Positions 1 to 7,823 of a stretch of DNA of 17,215 nucleotides are shown piece after piece. The notes beneath the pieces are model-generated. The model worked only from the letters and a program-made list of their open reading frames with translations, was not told the origin of the DNA and did not search any database. The number at the start of each line of letters is the position of its first letter. The first letter of the stretch is position 1. The stretch covers positions 1-17,215 of the forward strand of contig NZ_ALCA01000083.1 in assembly GCF_000278725.1 (NCBI RefSeq), written 5' to 3'. The stretch comes from Actinomyces sp. ICM47. GTDB lineage: Bacteria > Actinomycetota > Actinomycetes > Actinomycetales > Actinomycetaceae. Both the position numbers and the translations under genes were made by a program.

Positions 1-2349
1 AACGCTCGGCTCGGGAGCAGGCGCAGGCTCGGGATCCACACTCGGTTCCGGCGAAGGCGCGGGTTCCGGGCTGGGCGCTGGTTCAGGGCTGGGCGCAGGA
101 TCCGGCGAGGGCGTGGGCACCGGCTCTCCGCCCGGGGTGGGACCGGGCTGCTCGTGGTGGCCTCCGCGCACGATCACGGTGAACGCCTGCGGTTCGGCCA
201 GGACACGCTCGCCACTGCGTGCACCGACCTCGATGCGGTAGGTGCCGGGAGCGCTGAAGACCCAGTTGCCGTGCATGTGGGTGGACTCGGTCGTGTGGAC
301 GACGCCGTCGCCCGTGGTCGAGTCAAAGTGGATCTTCGCACCGCTTCCGAAGGTTCCACCCTGGAAGAAGGCGACGCGCGCGCCCGCGGGGGCCTCGGCC
401 AAGTGCAGTGTCAGGTCGGCACCGTCAGGTAGGGCCGCGTAGTCGACCCCTTCGGTGGACAGCCCGGGCCAGACGATGTCGCTGTTTTGCGTCTCGGGCA
501 GCACGTAGGTGGCGGTGCCGACGGGTCCGAGTACGTCATAGCTTGGGTCAGACAGGGAGGCCGGGCGCACGAAGCGCGCGTTGGGGGCGACCGTGAGAGT
601 CGTGGAGCCGACGGTGCGCATCACGGAGGTGCGCGCGTTGGTGAGCGAGTCGTCCTTGACGGCCAGCCCGTAGGTGATGCCGTTTTCTCCGTTCGCCTGG
701 ATCAGGCGCACGTCGAGGTGTCCGCGCGCGATCTCAACGGGGTCGCTCAGGAGGGACGAGGCCGGGGTCGGGTTCTCGTGGCCACCGCCGTTATCCGGCG
801 TGGGCGTCGGCGCGGGTTCGGGGGTCGGTTCCGGCGCGGGCGCGGGTTCCGGTTCTTCGGGGGCGGCGACGCCGTCACGCATTGTCAGCATGGCGGTGAG
901 TCCCACGTGGTCGCCAACGGTGACGTCGGAGGCATCAGCGACGGTCATGACCGCGTCGGAGAGGGGGTGGGGGCGCAGGATGACGCGCATGTACATGGGG
1001 TCGGACTGGCACACGCCGAGGTCCTGGGTCTTCGTGTCCATGCCTCCCGCACCCAGGGTGCCTTCCATGGAGCACCAGGGGCTGAAATCCCACTTGGATT
1101 CGAGGAACTCGATCTTGTAGGTGGCGCGCAGGGTTGGGTCGTTCGCACGCACCGTGGCCGTGTACTGGTCGGTCGTGCCGGGCTTGAGGTCGTAGGAGAC
1201 GTCGACGCGGCGCGAGGAGAGCGGGAGGTGGTCGGGGTTCCACACGGGCGCGGGGTCCGGGTTGGAGTCGACGAGGATCGTGTCGGTGGTGCCGACGGTG
1301 ACTGGTTCGGTGTCCTTCTGGGAGTACTGCACGACCTGCGAGATCCAGCGCGACGATCCGGAATCGCCGGGAATGTAGATCGCCTGGACGGCGGCAGCGT
1401 CCTCTCCGAGCAGCTCGGAGACGGTTGCTCGACCGCCCTCGACGGCGACCTCGGTGAGGAAGTAGCCGTTGACGGTGATCCACGCACGCCCGGTGTCGGT
1501 GGAAACGCCCGTGTCGATCGTGACGTCGGTGAGGAAGTTGTCGCCGGGGTGGGCGCGCTCGGCGTGGTGGGACAGGGTCAGCGTGGGCTGGGCCTCGTTG
1601 CCGTCACCGCGCTCGGCGCGCGCGGCGTTGTAGGCGGCCTCGATGTCCTTGATGGTGCCATCGGCGGGGTTCTCACCGCCGACCTGCCAGACCAGCGGCG
1701 TAATCGGCGAGGAGTAGATGGCAGTCCCGTCGGCGCTGCGCGCGGTCATCTTGTAGTTTGCGACGTATCGACCGGGCTGCGTGAAGGTCGTATACATGTG
1801 CGAGTGACGCGGGTTGTAGACGCTGCGGTAGGCCGTGTCGTGGCTGGAGAGGAAACGGTTGACGCTGTCGCCGTTGTCGATGAACATCTCCATGCGCCCG
1901 GGGCCGTCAACGCTGATGAGGTCGAGCGTGTAGGTCTCTCCCTCGAACTTGTCGGCGTCGCCGACCTCGCCGGCACCCAGGCCCGCCCAGATGGGGGTAT
2001 TGCCCGGTCCGGGGTTCTGGGGGGCCGCGTTCAGGACGGCCCCCTCGGAACCGAGGAACGCCAGATCGGGGCGCTTGGCGGGTATGACCAGCTGCGACTT
2101 CGCCTCGTCCTTCTCACTGGTTCCGGTCCACGCCTTGGGGATCCACAGGGCGGTCTTCTCCATCGGTAGGTTGATGGTATTCAGGGAGAAGCTGTTCGTG
2201 TCGTCGTGCCAGATGGGGATGGGCGCATCGACGTGCTGCCTGGTGACGATCCAATCCTTGTCCTGGTCGGGTCCGGCCCACGCGGTGGCCGGGGTGAGCG
2301 CCAGGAAGAGGGCCAGCGCCGCTGTGCTCACGCGTCGCAGGTATGACAT
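1..2349 (-). CDS. Secreted surface-anchored repeat protein (TIGR03769 / choice-of-anchor M type), C-terminus off the left edge
   Basis: 783 codons are visible without a stop, and the gene continues past base 1. The start at 2349 gives a clear signal peptide: RR at residues 5-6, a hydrophobic core at 10-19, and a cleavage site after Ala-Trp-Ala at 23-25. An AAAAGG ribosome site lies 7-8 bases upstream. Two copies of the actinobacterial wall-repeat signature (HxH, aromatic, F-x-x-P-G-x-Y) are seen: H182-S-H184 followed by FTQPGRY, and H691-M-H693 followed by NWVFSAPGTY. Pro/Glu/Ala linkers lie at about residues 494-525 and from 734 to the window edge. Proteins with this repeat are known beside metal-type ABC transporter genes in actinobacteria. 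An LPXTG or TM anchor would be off-window. The paired His make metal binding plausible, but that is inference. The promoter carries a Zur/Fur-like palindrome, which fits a metal-starvation role. The family is fairly sure; the function is not. Confidence 0.8.
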   Translation of the reverse strand, partial: MSYLRRVSTAALALFLALTPATAWAGPDQDKDWIVTRQHVDAPIPIWHDDTNSFSLNTINLPMEKTALWIPKAWTGTSEKDEAKSQLVIPAKRPDLAFLGSEGAVLNAAPQNPGPGNTPIWAGLGAGEVGDADKFEGETYTLDLISVDGPGRMEMFIDNGDSVNRFLSSHDTAYRSVYNPRHSHMYTTFTQPGRYVANYKMTARSADGTAIYSSPITPLVWQVGGENPADGTIKDIEAAYNAARAERGDGNEAQPTLTLSHHAERAHPGDNFLTDVTIDTGVSTDTGRAWITVNGYFLTEVAVEGGRATVSELLGEDAAAVQAIYIPGDSGSSRWISQVVQYSQKDTEPVTVGTTDTILVDSNPDPAPVWNPDHLPLSSRRVDVSYDLKPGTTDQYTATVRANDPTLRATYKIEFLESKWDFSPWCSMEGTLGAGGMDTKTQDLGVCQSDPMYMRVILRPHPLSDAVMTVADASDVTVGDHVGLTAMLTMRDGVAAPEEPEPAPAPEPTPEPAPTPTPDNGGGHENPTPASSLLSDPVEIARGHLDVRLIQANGENGITYGLAVKDDSLTNARTSVMRTVGSTTLTVAPNARFVRPASLSDPSYDVLGPVGTATYVLPETQNSDIVWPGLSTEGVDYAALPDGADLTLHLAEAPAGARVAFFQGGTFGSGAKIHFDSTTGDGVVHTTESTHMHGNWVFSAPGTYRIEVGARSGERVLAEPQAFTVIVRGGHHEQPGPTPGGEPVPTPSPDPAPSPEPAPSPEPAPSPEPSVDPEPAPAPEPSV

Positions 2350-2370
2350 AAGAGTGCCTTTTCTAGCTAT

Positions 2371-2393
2371 GCTATAGATGAGAATCATTATCA
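2371..2393 (-). promoter_or_regulatory. Zur/Fur-like operator in the surface-protein promoter
   Basis: On the minus strand, TGATAATGATTCTCA (2393-2379) is a 15-bp palindrome with six of seven base pairs matching around a central G. It agrees with the actinobacterial Zur consensus (TGAnAATnATTnTCA) and overlaps the related Fur pattern. A -10-like TATAGC follows at 2376-2371, so the box would fill the -35/-10 spacer and block RNA polymerase. The start codon is at 2349. Zur is favoured over Fur because the downstream wall-repeat family is tied to metal ABC transporters, but sequence alone does not separate them. Confidence 0.6.
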
Positions 2394-2431
2394 TTCTATT
2401 GCGCCTGTCCGACAACTGCGCAACTCCGCAC

Positions 2432-2460
2432 GTTTCACACCTGTTTCACGCGTGTTTTAC
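2432..2460 (+). repeat. Three GTTTYAC direct repeats at 11-bp spacing upstream of xthA
   Basis: GTTTCAC begins at 2432 and 2443, and GTTTTAC at 2454. This gives three copies exactly 11 bp apart, all on about the same face of the helix. They end 23 bases before the proposed xthA -10 and lie between the divergent surface-protein gene and xthA. The arrangement resembles a multi-site activator or repressor target, but no regulator can be named. Confidence 0.4.
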
Positions 2461-2483
2461 GCGCCCACTCCCCCACTCACGGC

Positions 2484-2489
2484 TAGGCT
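2484..2489 (+). promoter_or_regulatory. -10 element for a leaderless xthA transcript
   Basis: TAGGCT fits the actinobacterial TAnnnT -10 pattern and ends 7 bases before the ATG at 2497, so transcription would start at or next to the A of the start codon. No Shine-Dalgarno sequence is present in the bases before the ATG. No good -35 was seen. Confidence 0.45.
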
Positions 2490-2496
2490 CGACCCC

Positions 2497-3312
2497 ATGA
2501 GATTTGCGACCTGGAACGTCAACTCCATCCGCACGCGCGTCGACCGAGTCATCGCCTTCCTGCAGCGCTCCGACACGGACGTACTCGCCATGCAGGAAAT
2601 CAAGTGCCGCCCCGACCAGTTCCCCATCGAACCCTTCGAGAAGGCCGGCTACCACGTCGCCATCCACGGCCTCAACCAGTGGAACGGCGTCGCCGTCGCC
2701 TCACGCCTGCCCATCCTCGATATTCAGGACCACTTCCCCACCCAGCCCGCTTTCGGCGAACCGCCCGTCGTCGAAGCCCGCGCGCTTGGCGTCACCATCG
2801 ACACGACCGACGCCCTTCCCTCGGGGGACGGGCAGGCCTCGTCAATGACGATCTGGAGCCTGTACGTGCCCAACGGCCGCGAACTCACGCACGCGCACTA
2901 CGCATACAAGCTCCAGTGGCTCGCCAACCTCGCCGAGCAAGGCCGCGACTGGCTGTCCGACCCCGAGGCACACATCGCCCTCGTGGGCGACTGGAACGTC
3001 GCACCCCTCGACGAAGACGTGTGGGACATGAGCGTCTTCGAGGGTGCCACACACGTCTCCGCACCCGAACGCGAGGCCTTCGCCGCCTTCGCCGCCGACG
3101 GCTGGGTCGAAGTCACGCGAGATCGCGTCACCAACTACACCTACTGGGACTACCAGAAGCTGCGCTTCCCCAAAAACCAGGGCATGCGCATCGACTTCGC
3201 CTACTGCTCGCCCGCACTCGCGGCCCGCGTGAGCGGCGCGCAGATCGACCGCGACGAGCGCAAAGGAAAGGGCGCGTCCGACCACGTGCCCGTCATCGTC
3301 GACGTCGACTAA
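2497..3312 (+). CDS. xthA: Exodeoxyribonuclease III (AP endonuclease, ExoIII/EEP family)
   Basis: A 271-residue cytosolic DNA-repair enzyme that cuts at abasic sites and digests 3' ends in base-excision repair. The family motifs are in order: WNVNSIR at 6-12, the metal-binding Glu in QEIKC (E34), YVPNGRE in the middle, GDWNVAP with catalytic D165 and N167, and SDHVPV at the C-terminus with the catalytic H263. The length is normal for ExoIII. The ATG at 2497 is preferred over an in-frame ATG at 2452, because the family begins at M-R-F-A-T-W-N-V-N and the extra 15 residues are Pro-rich and unlike the family. The gene probably gives a leaderless message. It stands alone on the plus strand between a divergent surface-protein gene and a convergent hydrolase gene. 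Confidence 0.95.
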   Translation: MRFATWNVNSIRTRVDRVIAFLQRSDTDVLAMQEIKCRPDQFPIEPFEKAGYHVAIHGLNQWNGVAVASRLPILDIQDHFPTQPAFGEPPVVEARALGVTIDTTDALPSGDGQASSMTIWSLYVPNGRELTHAHYAYKLQWLANLAEQGRDWLSDPEAHIALVGDWNVAPLDEDVWDMSVFEGATHVSAPEREAFAAFAADGWVEVTRDRVTNYTYWDYQKLRFPKNQGMRIDFAYCSPALAARVSGAQIDRDERKGKGASDHVPVIVDVD

Positions 3313-3344
3313 CAGATCAGGGACGAAGCCGGGGCGACGCCTCC

Positions 3345-3390
3345 GGTACGGATCGAGGCCTGGGCACGCACCCAGCCCTCGATCCGTACC
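3345..3390. terminator. Bidirectional hairpin terminator between xthA and the hydrolase gene
   Basis: A perfect 14-bp inverted repeat has arms at 3345-3358 and 3377-3390, and a nested 5-bp stem (CTGGG/CCCAG) fills part of the loop. It lies between the convergent stop codons of xthA (3312) and the hydrolase (3393). There is no U-tract on either side, as at several other terminators in this window. Confidence 0.8.
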
Positions 3391-3392
3391 AA

Positions 3393-4196
3393 TTAGGCAC
3401 GCTCGCGCGCAAGGGACAACAACGACGCGTTGAGGACCGACCAGTTATCGTGATGCCACTGCCCGAAGGGCTCAGCACCCACGAAAGCGGCGCTGGCCCC
3501 GAGGTCACGGTCCGCCCACACGAAAGAACCAGACTGCCCGAAGTGCCCAATCGTGCGCGCCGACGCGTCGGGCGCAGTCCAGTGCGGAGCCTTCTCGCCA
3601 CGAATTTCCAGGCCGAGGCCCCACGGGCAGGGCGTGAAACGCCCATAGCCGGGCACGACGCCGGCGAGCGCCGGAAACTGTGAGAGTCCCGCGAGGGCGG
3701 CCAGCGGCGCGCTCACCAGAGTCGGACGGGCGAGCTCAGCACCGAAAAGGCTCACGTCGGCGGCGCTCGCAACACCCGCATGAGCGGGACTACCCGGGAT
3801 GTCCACGGAACCCATTCCAAGCGGGTCAAACACCGTCTGGCGCACCCACTGAGCGACCCCCATTCCACTCGCCTCAGCCACGACCTCGCCGAGGATATCG
3901 AAGCCCTCGTTGGAGTAGATGCGGCGCTTGCCGGGAGCGGCGACAGGACGCCTCCCCTCGAAGGGTAGGCCCGAGGCATGGGCGAGCAGGTGACGAACCG
4001 TGGCCCCCTCAGGACCCGCAGGATTATCGAGGGAGATCAGGCCTCGTTCGACCGCGACCAGCACCGACCACGCGACAATCGGCTTGGTGACAGACGCGAG
4101 CGGGAACGCGCGATCAACATCGCCGTGCGAGTAGACGACGTCGCCCCCGACGCGAAGGACGAGGGCGACATCGAAAGAAGGTAGCGGGCCGATCAT
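3393..4196 (-). CDS. Serine hydrolase, beta-lactamase / DD-peptidase fold (class C / EstB-like)
   Basis: A 267-residue protein with the three active-site motifs of serine beta-lactamase-fold enzymes: S35-V-T-K38 (nucleophile and general base), Y94-S-N96, and H218-F-G220 in place of KTG. HxG in the third motif is usual for class C-like esterases and peptidases. It is short for the family, and no signal peptide precedes the catalytic domain, so a cytosolic esterase/amidase is more likely than a periplasm-side beta-lactamase (inference). The start at 4196 overlaps the TetR stop in ATGA, implying translational coupling. A longer in-frame reading to 4610 exists but runs antisense-like through tetR in another frame and was not used. 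Substrate unknown. Confidence 0.85.
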   Translation of the reverse strand: MIGPLPSFDVALVLRVGGDVVYSHGDVDRAFPLASVTKPIVAWSVLVAVERGLISLDNPAGPEGATVRHLLAHASGLPFEGRRPVAAPGKRRIYSNEGFDILGEVVAEASGMGVAQWVRQTVFDPLGMGSVDIPGSPAHAGVASAADVSLFGAELARPTLVSAPLAALAGLSQFPALAGVVPGYGRFTPCPWGLGLEIRGEKAPHWTAPDASARTIGHFGQSGSFVWADRDLGASAAFVGAEPFGQWHHDNWSVLNASLLSLARERA

Positions 4197-4987
4197 GCGG
4201 TAGTGGCTTCCGGAGCCGCGGCTACAGCGGCGGCTTCTGCTGCCGCCGTGGTCTTCTCGCTGATCTTGCGCAGCGTGCGGGCGTAGACTTCCGCGACTTC
4301 CTCGGGCACGGAGGCACCGAGCTGGAGGACGTAGTGCGCCGGCAGGTGCAGGAGCTGCACACACACGGCCAGGAAGTCCGCGACGAACTCGCGAGCGTCG
4401 ATGGGTTCGTCGTTGTAACGAGCCGACACGACGGAGCCATACCAGTAGCGGATCAGGATCTTTGCCAGGGTGCGAGGAGTCGTACCAATGTCGGCGCCCT
4501 CGTCCTCGACGAAAGCGGTGATCATCGAGGTGAGAGCTTCCTCCATCTGCTGCGTACGGTACTTGTAGTGTGCGTGCGCAGGATGAGTCTCCGACGAAGA
4601 CTCCGCCCACAGGACGCAGTCCAGGGCGATGGCCGCATCCGCGCCGGGCTTCATGGCGAAACGCATCTCCCCGACGGCCCAGTCAACGAACGAACCGGCG
4701 GTGATGCCGCCCTCGTCGAATCCACCTTCCGCTTCCTCGTTAATGGAGACGTCGAAGAGTGCGTTCATCTCCTCGTGACGCTGGATCGCACTGCGCAGGA
4801 TCGCTTCCTTGGAGGGGAAGTGATAGACGACGGCGGGGTGGGAAATACCGACTCGACGACCGAGGTCGCGCAGAGAGAAGCCGTTGTAGCCTCGCTCCGC
4901 GATCAGAACCATCGCTGCCGAGAGGATGGATTCACGCGTCGCCTGTCCAACGGAATAGGCTCCACGGGCCTTCCTCTGCGTTGTCAT
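4193..4987 (-). CDS. TetR/AcrR-family transcriptional regulator
   Basis: A 264-residue one-component repressor. The N-terminal TetR helix-turn-helix spans residues about 17-64, with the recognition region FSLRDLGRRVGIS and the typical VVYHFPSKEAIL that follows it. The rest is a helical ligand-binding domain ending in an Ala-rich tail. The ATG at 4987 was chosen because AGGAGA lies 5 bases upstream (4997-4992). Upstream in-frame starts at 5011 and 5038 lack such a site, and the latter falls inside the operator palindrome. It is followed directly by the hydrolase gene (ATGA overlap), so it most likely controls itself and the hydrolase. The ligand is unknown. Confidence 0.92.
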   Translation of the reverse strand: MTTQRKARGAYSVGQATRESILSAAMVLIAERGYNGFSLRDLGRRVGISHPAVVYHFPSKEAILRSAIQRHEEMNALFDVSINEEAEGGFDEGGITAGSFVDWAVGEMRFAMKPGADAAIALDCVLWAESSSETHPAHAHYKYRTQQMEEALTSMITAFVEDEGADIGTTPRTLAKILIRYWYGSVVSARYNDEPIDAREFVADFLAVCVQLLHLPAHYVLQLGASVPEEVAEVYARTLRKISEKTTAAAEAAAVAAAPEATTA

Positions 4988-5034
4988 ATCATCTCCTGCT
5001 GTTGCGGACATCACATACTGCGAGTCCGAAATAC

Positions 5035-5076
5035 ACACTGGTATTCAGTGTAGCGCGCAATCTCAGGGTTTATCAA
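5035..5076 (-). promoter_or_regulatory. tetR-hydrolase promoter with TetR-type operator on the -10
   Basis: On the minus strand, TTGATA (5076-5071) and TACACT (5052-5047) form a -35/-10 pair with an 18-base spacer. A perfect 6-bp inverted repeat, ACACTG-N5-CAGTGT (5035-5051), overlaps the -10, the usual place for an autorepressor site. The -35 lies inside the last codons of clpB (stop at 5065-5063), so this transcript starts within the end of the upstream gene. Confidence 0.65.
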
Positions 5077-7675
5077 CATTCATGACAAGCCCGTCAAAGG
5101 TTGCGTTAATGTCAACTGTCACGTTCTGCCCATCCTGCACATCCCCTGCAAGCAGGAGAACAGCCAGTCGATCGCCGATTTCGCGCTGAATTAAGCGGCG
5201 TAGCGGGCGCGCCCCAAAGGCAGGATCATACCCCACGCGCGTGAGCCAACCGCGCGCCGCTTCACTAACTGTCAAGTTGATACGCCTATCACGCAGGCGG
5301 GACTGAAGTGCAGCAACCAGCAGGTCAACAATCTCACCCAGGTTTTCGCGGGTCAGAGCGTCAAACATGACAGTTTCGTCCAACCTATTGAGGAACTCTG
5401 GCCGGAAACTCGACCGGACGACAGACATGACTGCATCCCGTTTTTCCTCGGTCGTCAAGTCTTGGTTCACCAGGAACTGTGATCCCAAGTTAGACGTGAG
5501 AATTAAAATGGTATTGCGGAAGTCAACAGTCCGACCCTGGCCATCAGTGAGACGCCCGTCATCCAAAACCTGCAAAAGGATGTCGAAAATCTCAGGGTCA
5601 GCTTTCTCAACTTCATCGAGCAAGACCACAGAATATGGCCGACGACGCACCGCTTCAGTCAACTGACCACCCTGCTCGTAGCCGACGTACCCCGGAGGGG
5701 CACCGACCAGGCGGGCAACCGAATGCTTCTCGGAGTACTCCGACATGTCGATGCGCACGATTGCACGCTCATCGTCGAAGAGGAACTCCGCGAGCGACTT
5801 AGCCAGTTCGGTCTTACCCACACCCGTGGGTCCCAGGAACAGGAAGGAACCAGTCGGACGATTCGGATCCGACAGCCCCGCACGCGAGCGCCGAACAGCG
5901 TCGGACACCGCACGCACGGCATCCTTCTGCCCGATGAGCCGCTTACCCAACTCGGTTTCCATGTGCAGGAGTTTGTCCGTCTCAGTTTGAAGGAGCTTGC
6001 CCGTGGGAATTCCGGTCCACGCCTCGATCACCTCTGCGATCTCTGCGGGACCGACCTTCTCCGCAATCATCGGCTCTTCATCGCCCTGAGCTTCCTGATC
6101 CTCAGCCTGAGCCTCGGCCTCGGCAATCTGACGCTCAACGGAGGGAATCTCGCCGTTCTGCAGACGACCCGCTTCCTCCCAGCGCCCCTCGCGAACCGCC
6201 AGTTCAAGCTGGGTACGCAGCGTATCCAACTGGACGCGCAGGTCACCAACACGGTTGTGCCCAGCCTTCTCAGCCTCCCAGCGCGCTGTGAGGGCGCGCA
6301 GGTTCTCCTCACGGTCCGCCAAGTCAGCACGCAGCTTGCTGAGGCGATCCTGGGTGGCCTCGTCGAGGCCCTCCGGGTCGGACTCGGTCAGATAGGACTC
6401 CTCCATGCGGAGGCGATCCACGCTGCGGCGCAGCTCATCGATCTCAACCGGCGAGGAGTCCAGCTCCATGCGCAGGCGAGATGCGGCCTCGTCAATCAAG
6501 TCGATCGCCTTATCAGGAAGCTGACGTCCCGTGATGTAGCGGTTCGACAGGGTCGCCGCGGCGACGAGCGCACCGTCGGAGATGGTCACCTTGTGGTGAG
6601 CCTCGTACTTCGGGGCGATGCCGCGCAGAATGGCGACAGTATCCTCAACCGAGGGTTCACCGACGAACACCTGCTGGAAGCGGCGCTCAAGCGCCGGGTC
6701 CTTTTCGATGTTCTCGCGGTACTCGTCGAGGGTCGTCGCACCGACCATGCGCAGCTCGCCGCGGGCGAGCATGGGCTTGAGCATATTGCCCGCGTCCATC
6801 GCGCCCTCGGAACCGCCGCCCGCGCCCACGACTGTGTGCAGCTCGTCAATGAAGGTAATGATCTGCCCGTCCGAGCGGGAGATCTCGGCCAGGACCGCCT
6901 TGAGGCGCTCCTCGAACTCGCCGCGATACTTCGCACCGGCGACCATCGACGACACGTCGAGGGACACCAGGCGCTTGTCACGCAGGGACTCCGGGACATC
7001 GCCCGCGACGATGCGCTGGGCGAGACCTTCGACGACGGCGGTCTTACCGACGCCGGGTTCACCGATCAGGACGGGGTTGTTCTTCGTACGCCGGGACAGG
7101 ACCTGGACGACGCGACGAATCTCGTTGTCGCGCCCAATGACAGGATCAAGCTTGCCTTCGCGCGCCACCTCGGTCAGGTCGCGACCGTACTTGGACAGAG
7201 CCTCGAACGACCCCTCGGGGTCGGGCGAGGTGATCGGGTCAGGACGCAGCTGGGCGAGCGCCTGCGCCAGGGCCTCAGCCGTCGCACCACCGGCGGTGAG
7301 AATACGCCCCGCCTCGGTATCGGACGCTGCCAGAGCGATGAGCAGGTGCTCGGTCGAAATGTACTGGTCTCCCGCGCTCTCGGCGCGCTCCCCCGCATCC
7401 TGAACGGCGGCGAGCAGCGCGCGCGAGGCCTGAGCGGAACCCGCGGATGCCCCCTGAGTACTGGGTAGCGCCACCAGTGCGTTACGGGTGCGTGCGCCGA
7501 TTGCGCGCGCGTCCGCCCCCACTGCCCCGAGCAGGGACAGGGCAATACCGTCACGCTGCTCAATAAGGGACTGCAGCAGGTGAATGGGTTCGACCTGCGG
7601 GTTTCCGGCCGCCGACGCGGCCTGGAGCGCGGAGGCGATGGCCTCCTGCGCCTTCGTTGTCATCTCACGTGCCAT
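5063..7675 (-). CDS. clpB: ATP-dependent chaperone ClpB (Hsp100 disaggregase)
   Basis: 870 residues, full length for ClpB. It works with DnaK/DnaJ/GrpE to pull proteins out of aggregates in the cytosol. The domains are: Clp N-domain repeats (about 1-150), a first AAA+ module with Walker A GEPGVGKT (K211) and a Walker B IDELH, a coiled-coil middle domain (about 405-540) that marks ClpB rather than ClpA/ClpC, a second AAA+ module with GPTGVGKT (K621) and a Walker B LLDEVEKA, then the C-terminal small domain. GGAGG lies 9 bases before the ATG. There are no frameshifts. Regulation is visible upstream: a HAIR element and a SigH-type promoter. The downstream tetR has its own promoter. Confidence 0.98.
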   Translation of the reverse strand: MAREMTTKAQEAIASALQAASAAGNPQVEPIHLLQSLIEQRDGIALSLLGAVGADARAIGARTRNALVALPSTQGASAGSAQASRALLAAVQDAGERAESAGDQYISTEHLLIALAASDTEAGRILTAGGATAEALAQALAQLRPDPITSPDPEGSFEALSKYGRDLTEVAREGKLDPVIGRDNEIRRVVQVLSRRTKNNPVLIGEPGVGKTAVVEGLAQRIVAGDVPESLRDKRLVSLDVSSMVAGAKYRGEFEERLKAVLAEISRSDGQIITFIDELHTVVGAGGGSEGAMDAGNMLKPMLARGELRMVGATTLDEYRENIEKDPALERRFQQVFVGEPSVEDTVAILRGIAPKYEAHHKVTISDGALVAAATLSNRYITGRQLPDKAIDLIDEAASRLRMELDSSPVEIDELRRSVDRLRMEESYLTESDPEGLDEATQDRLSKLRADLADREENLRALTARWEAEKAGHNRVGDLRVQLDTLRTQLELAVREGRWEEAGRLQNGEIPSVERQIAEAEAQAEDQEAQGDEEPMIAEKVGPAEIAEVIEAWTGIPTGKLLQTETDKLLHMETELGKRLIGQKDAVRAVSDAVRRSRAGLSDPNRPTGSFLFLGPTGVGKTELAKSLAEFLFDDERAIVRIDMSEYSEKHSVARLVGAPPGYVGYEQGGQLTEAVRRRPYSVVLLDEVEKADPEIFDILLQVLDDGRLTDGQGRTVDFRNTILILTSNLGSQFLVNQDLTTEEKRDAVMSVVRSSFRPEFLNRLDETVMFDALTRENLGEIVDLLVAALQSRLRDRRINLTVSEAARGWLTRVGYDPAFGARPLRRLIQREIGDRLAVLLLAGDVQDGQNVTVDINATFDGLVMNVDKP

Positions 7676-7707
7676 GAGATCGTTCCTCCAAATGGTTCAT
7701 TCGTCTC

Positions 7708-7727
7708 GCATCGACGGTTGTCGACGC
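7708..7727 (-). other. Hairpin in the clpB leader
   Basis: Arms GCATCGAC and GTCGACGC pair over 8 bp (one G-U type mismatch) around a 4-base loop, close to the predicted 5' end of the clpB message. It does not mask the ribosome site. It may protect the transcript's 5' end; this is weak evidence. Confidence 0.3.
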
Positions 7728-7740
7728 ATCTGGTAGACAT

Positions 7741-7775
7741 AACGAACCCGAAGTTGAGTCTATTCCACTCAACTT
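7741..7775 (-). promoter_or_regulatory. clpB control region: HAIR (HspR site) overlapping a SigH-type promoter
   Basis: AAGTTGAGT (7751-7759), seven bases, then ACTCAACTT (7767-7775) form a perfect 9-bp inverted repeat that matches the HAIR consensus TTGAGT-N7-ACTCAA bound by HspR. On the minus strand, GGAATA (7766-7761) in the HAIR spacer, 16 bases, then CGTT (7744-7741) fit the SigH/SigR promoter (GGAAYA-N16-17-CGTT). HspR bound here would cover the -35. Transcription would start near 7733, leaving a leader of about 60 bases before clpB. Confidence 0.9.
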
Positions 7776-7804
7776 CAAAATGGGAACACAAGGCACAGGC
7801 GAGG

Positions 7805-7823
7805 CCGGAGTTCAGTTCTCCGG
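7805..7823 (-). terminator. Short hairpin overlapping the ybjN-like stop codon
   Basis: CCGGAG-N7-CTCCGG is a perfect 6-bp stem whose loop holds the stop codon of the YbjN-family gene. The flanking bases (GCGAGGCCGGA) match the left arm of the two stronger terminators at 10325-10367 and 11215-11249, which supports a terminator role. There is no U-tract. Confidence 0.45.

Noticed and set aside
487..2169. A 560-codon open frame on the plus strand
   Set aside because: It is antisense to the surface protein, rich in Gly/Arg/Val as expected from high-GC shadow frames, and matches no family. The minus-strand frame has a signal peptide and recognisable repeats.
4197..4610. N-terminal extension of the hydrolase to an ATG at 4610
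   Set aside because: The extra residues are Arg/Ser/Gly-rich shadow of tetR in another frame. The ATGA overlap gives a natural start at 4196 directly ahead of the conserved domain.
5723..7468. A 581-codon open frame on the plus strand
   Set aside because: It is the antisense shadow of clpB, which is full length and carries all expected motifs.
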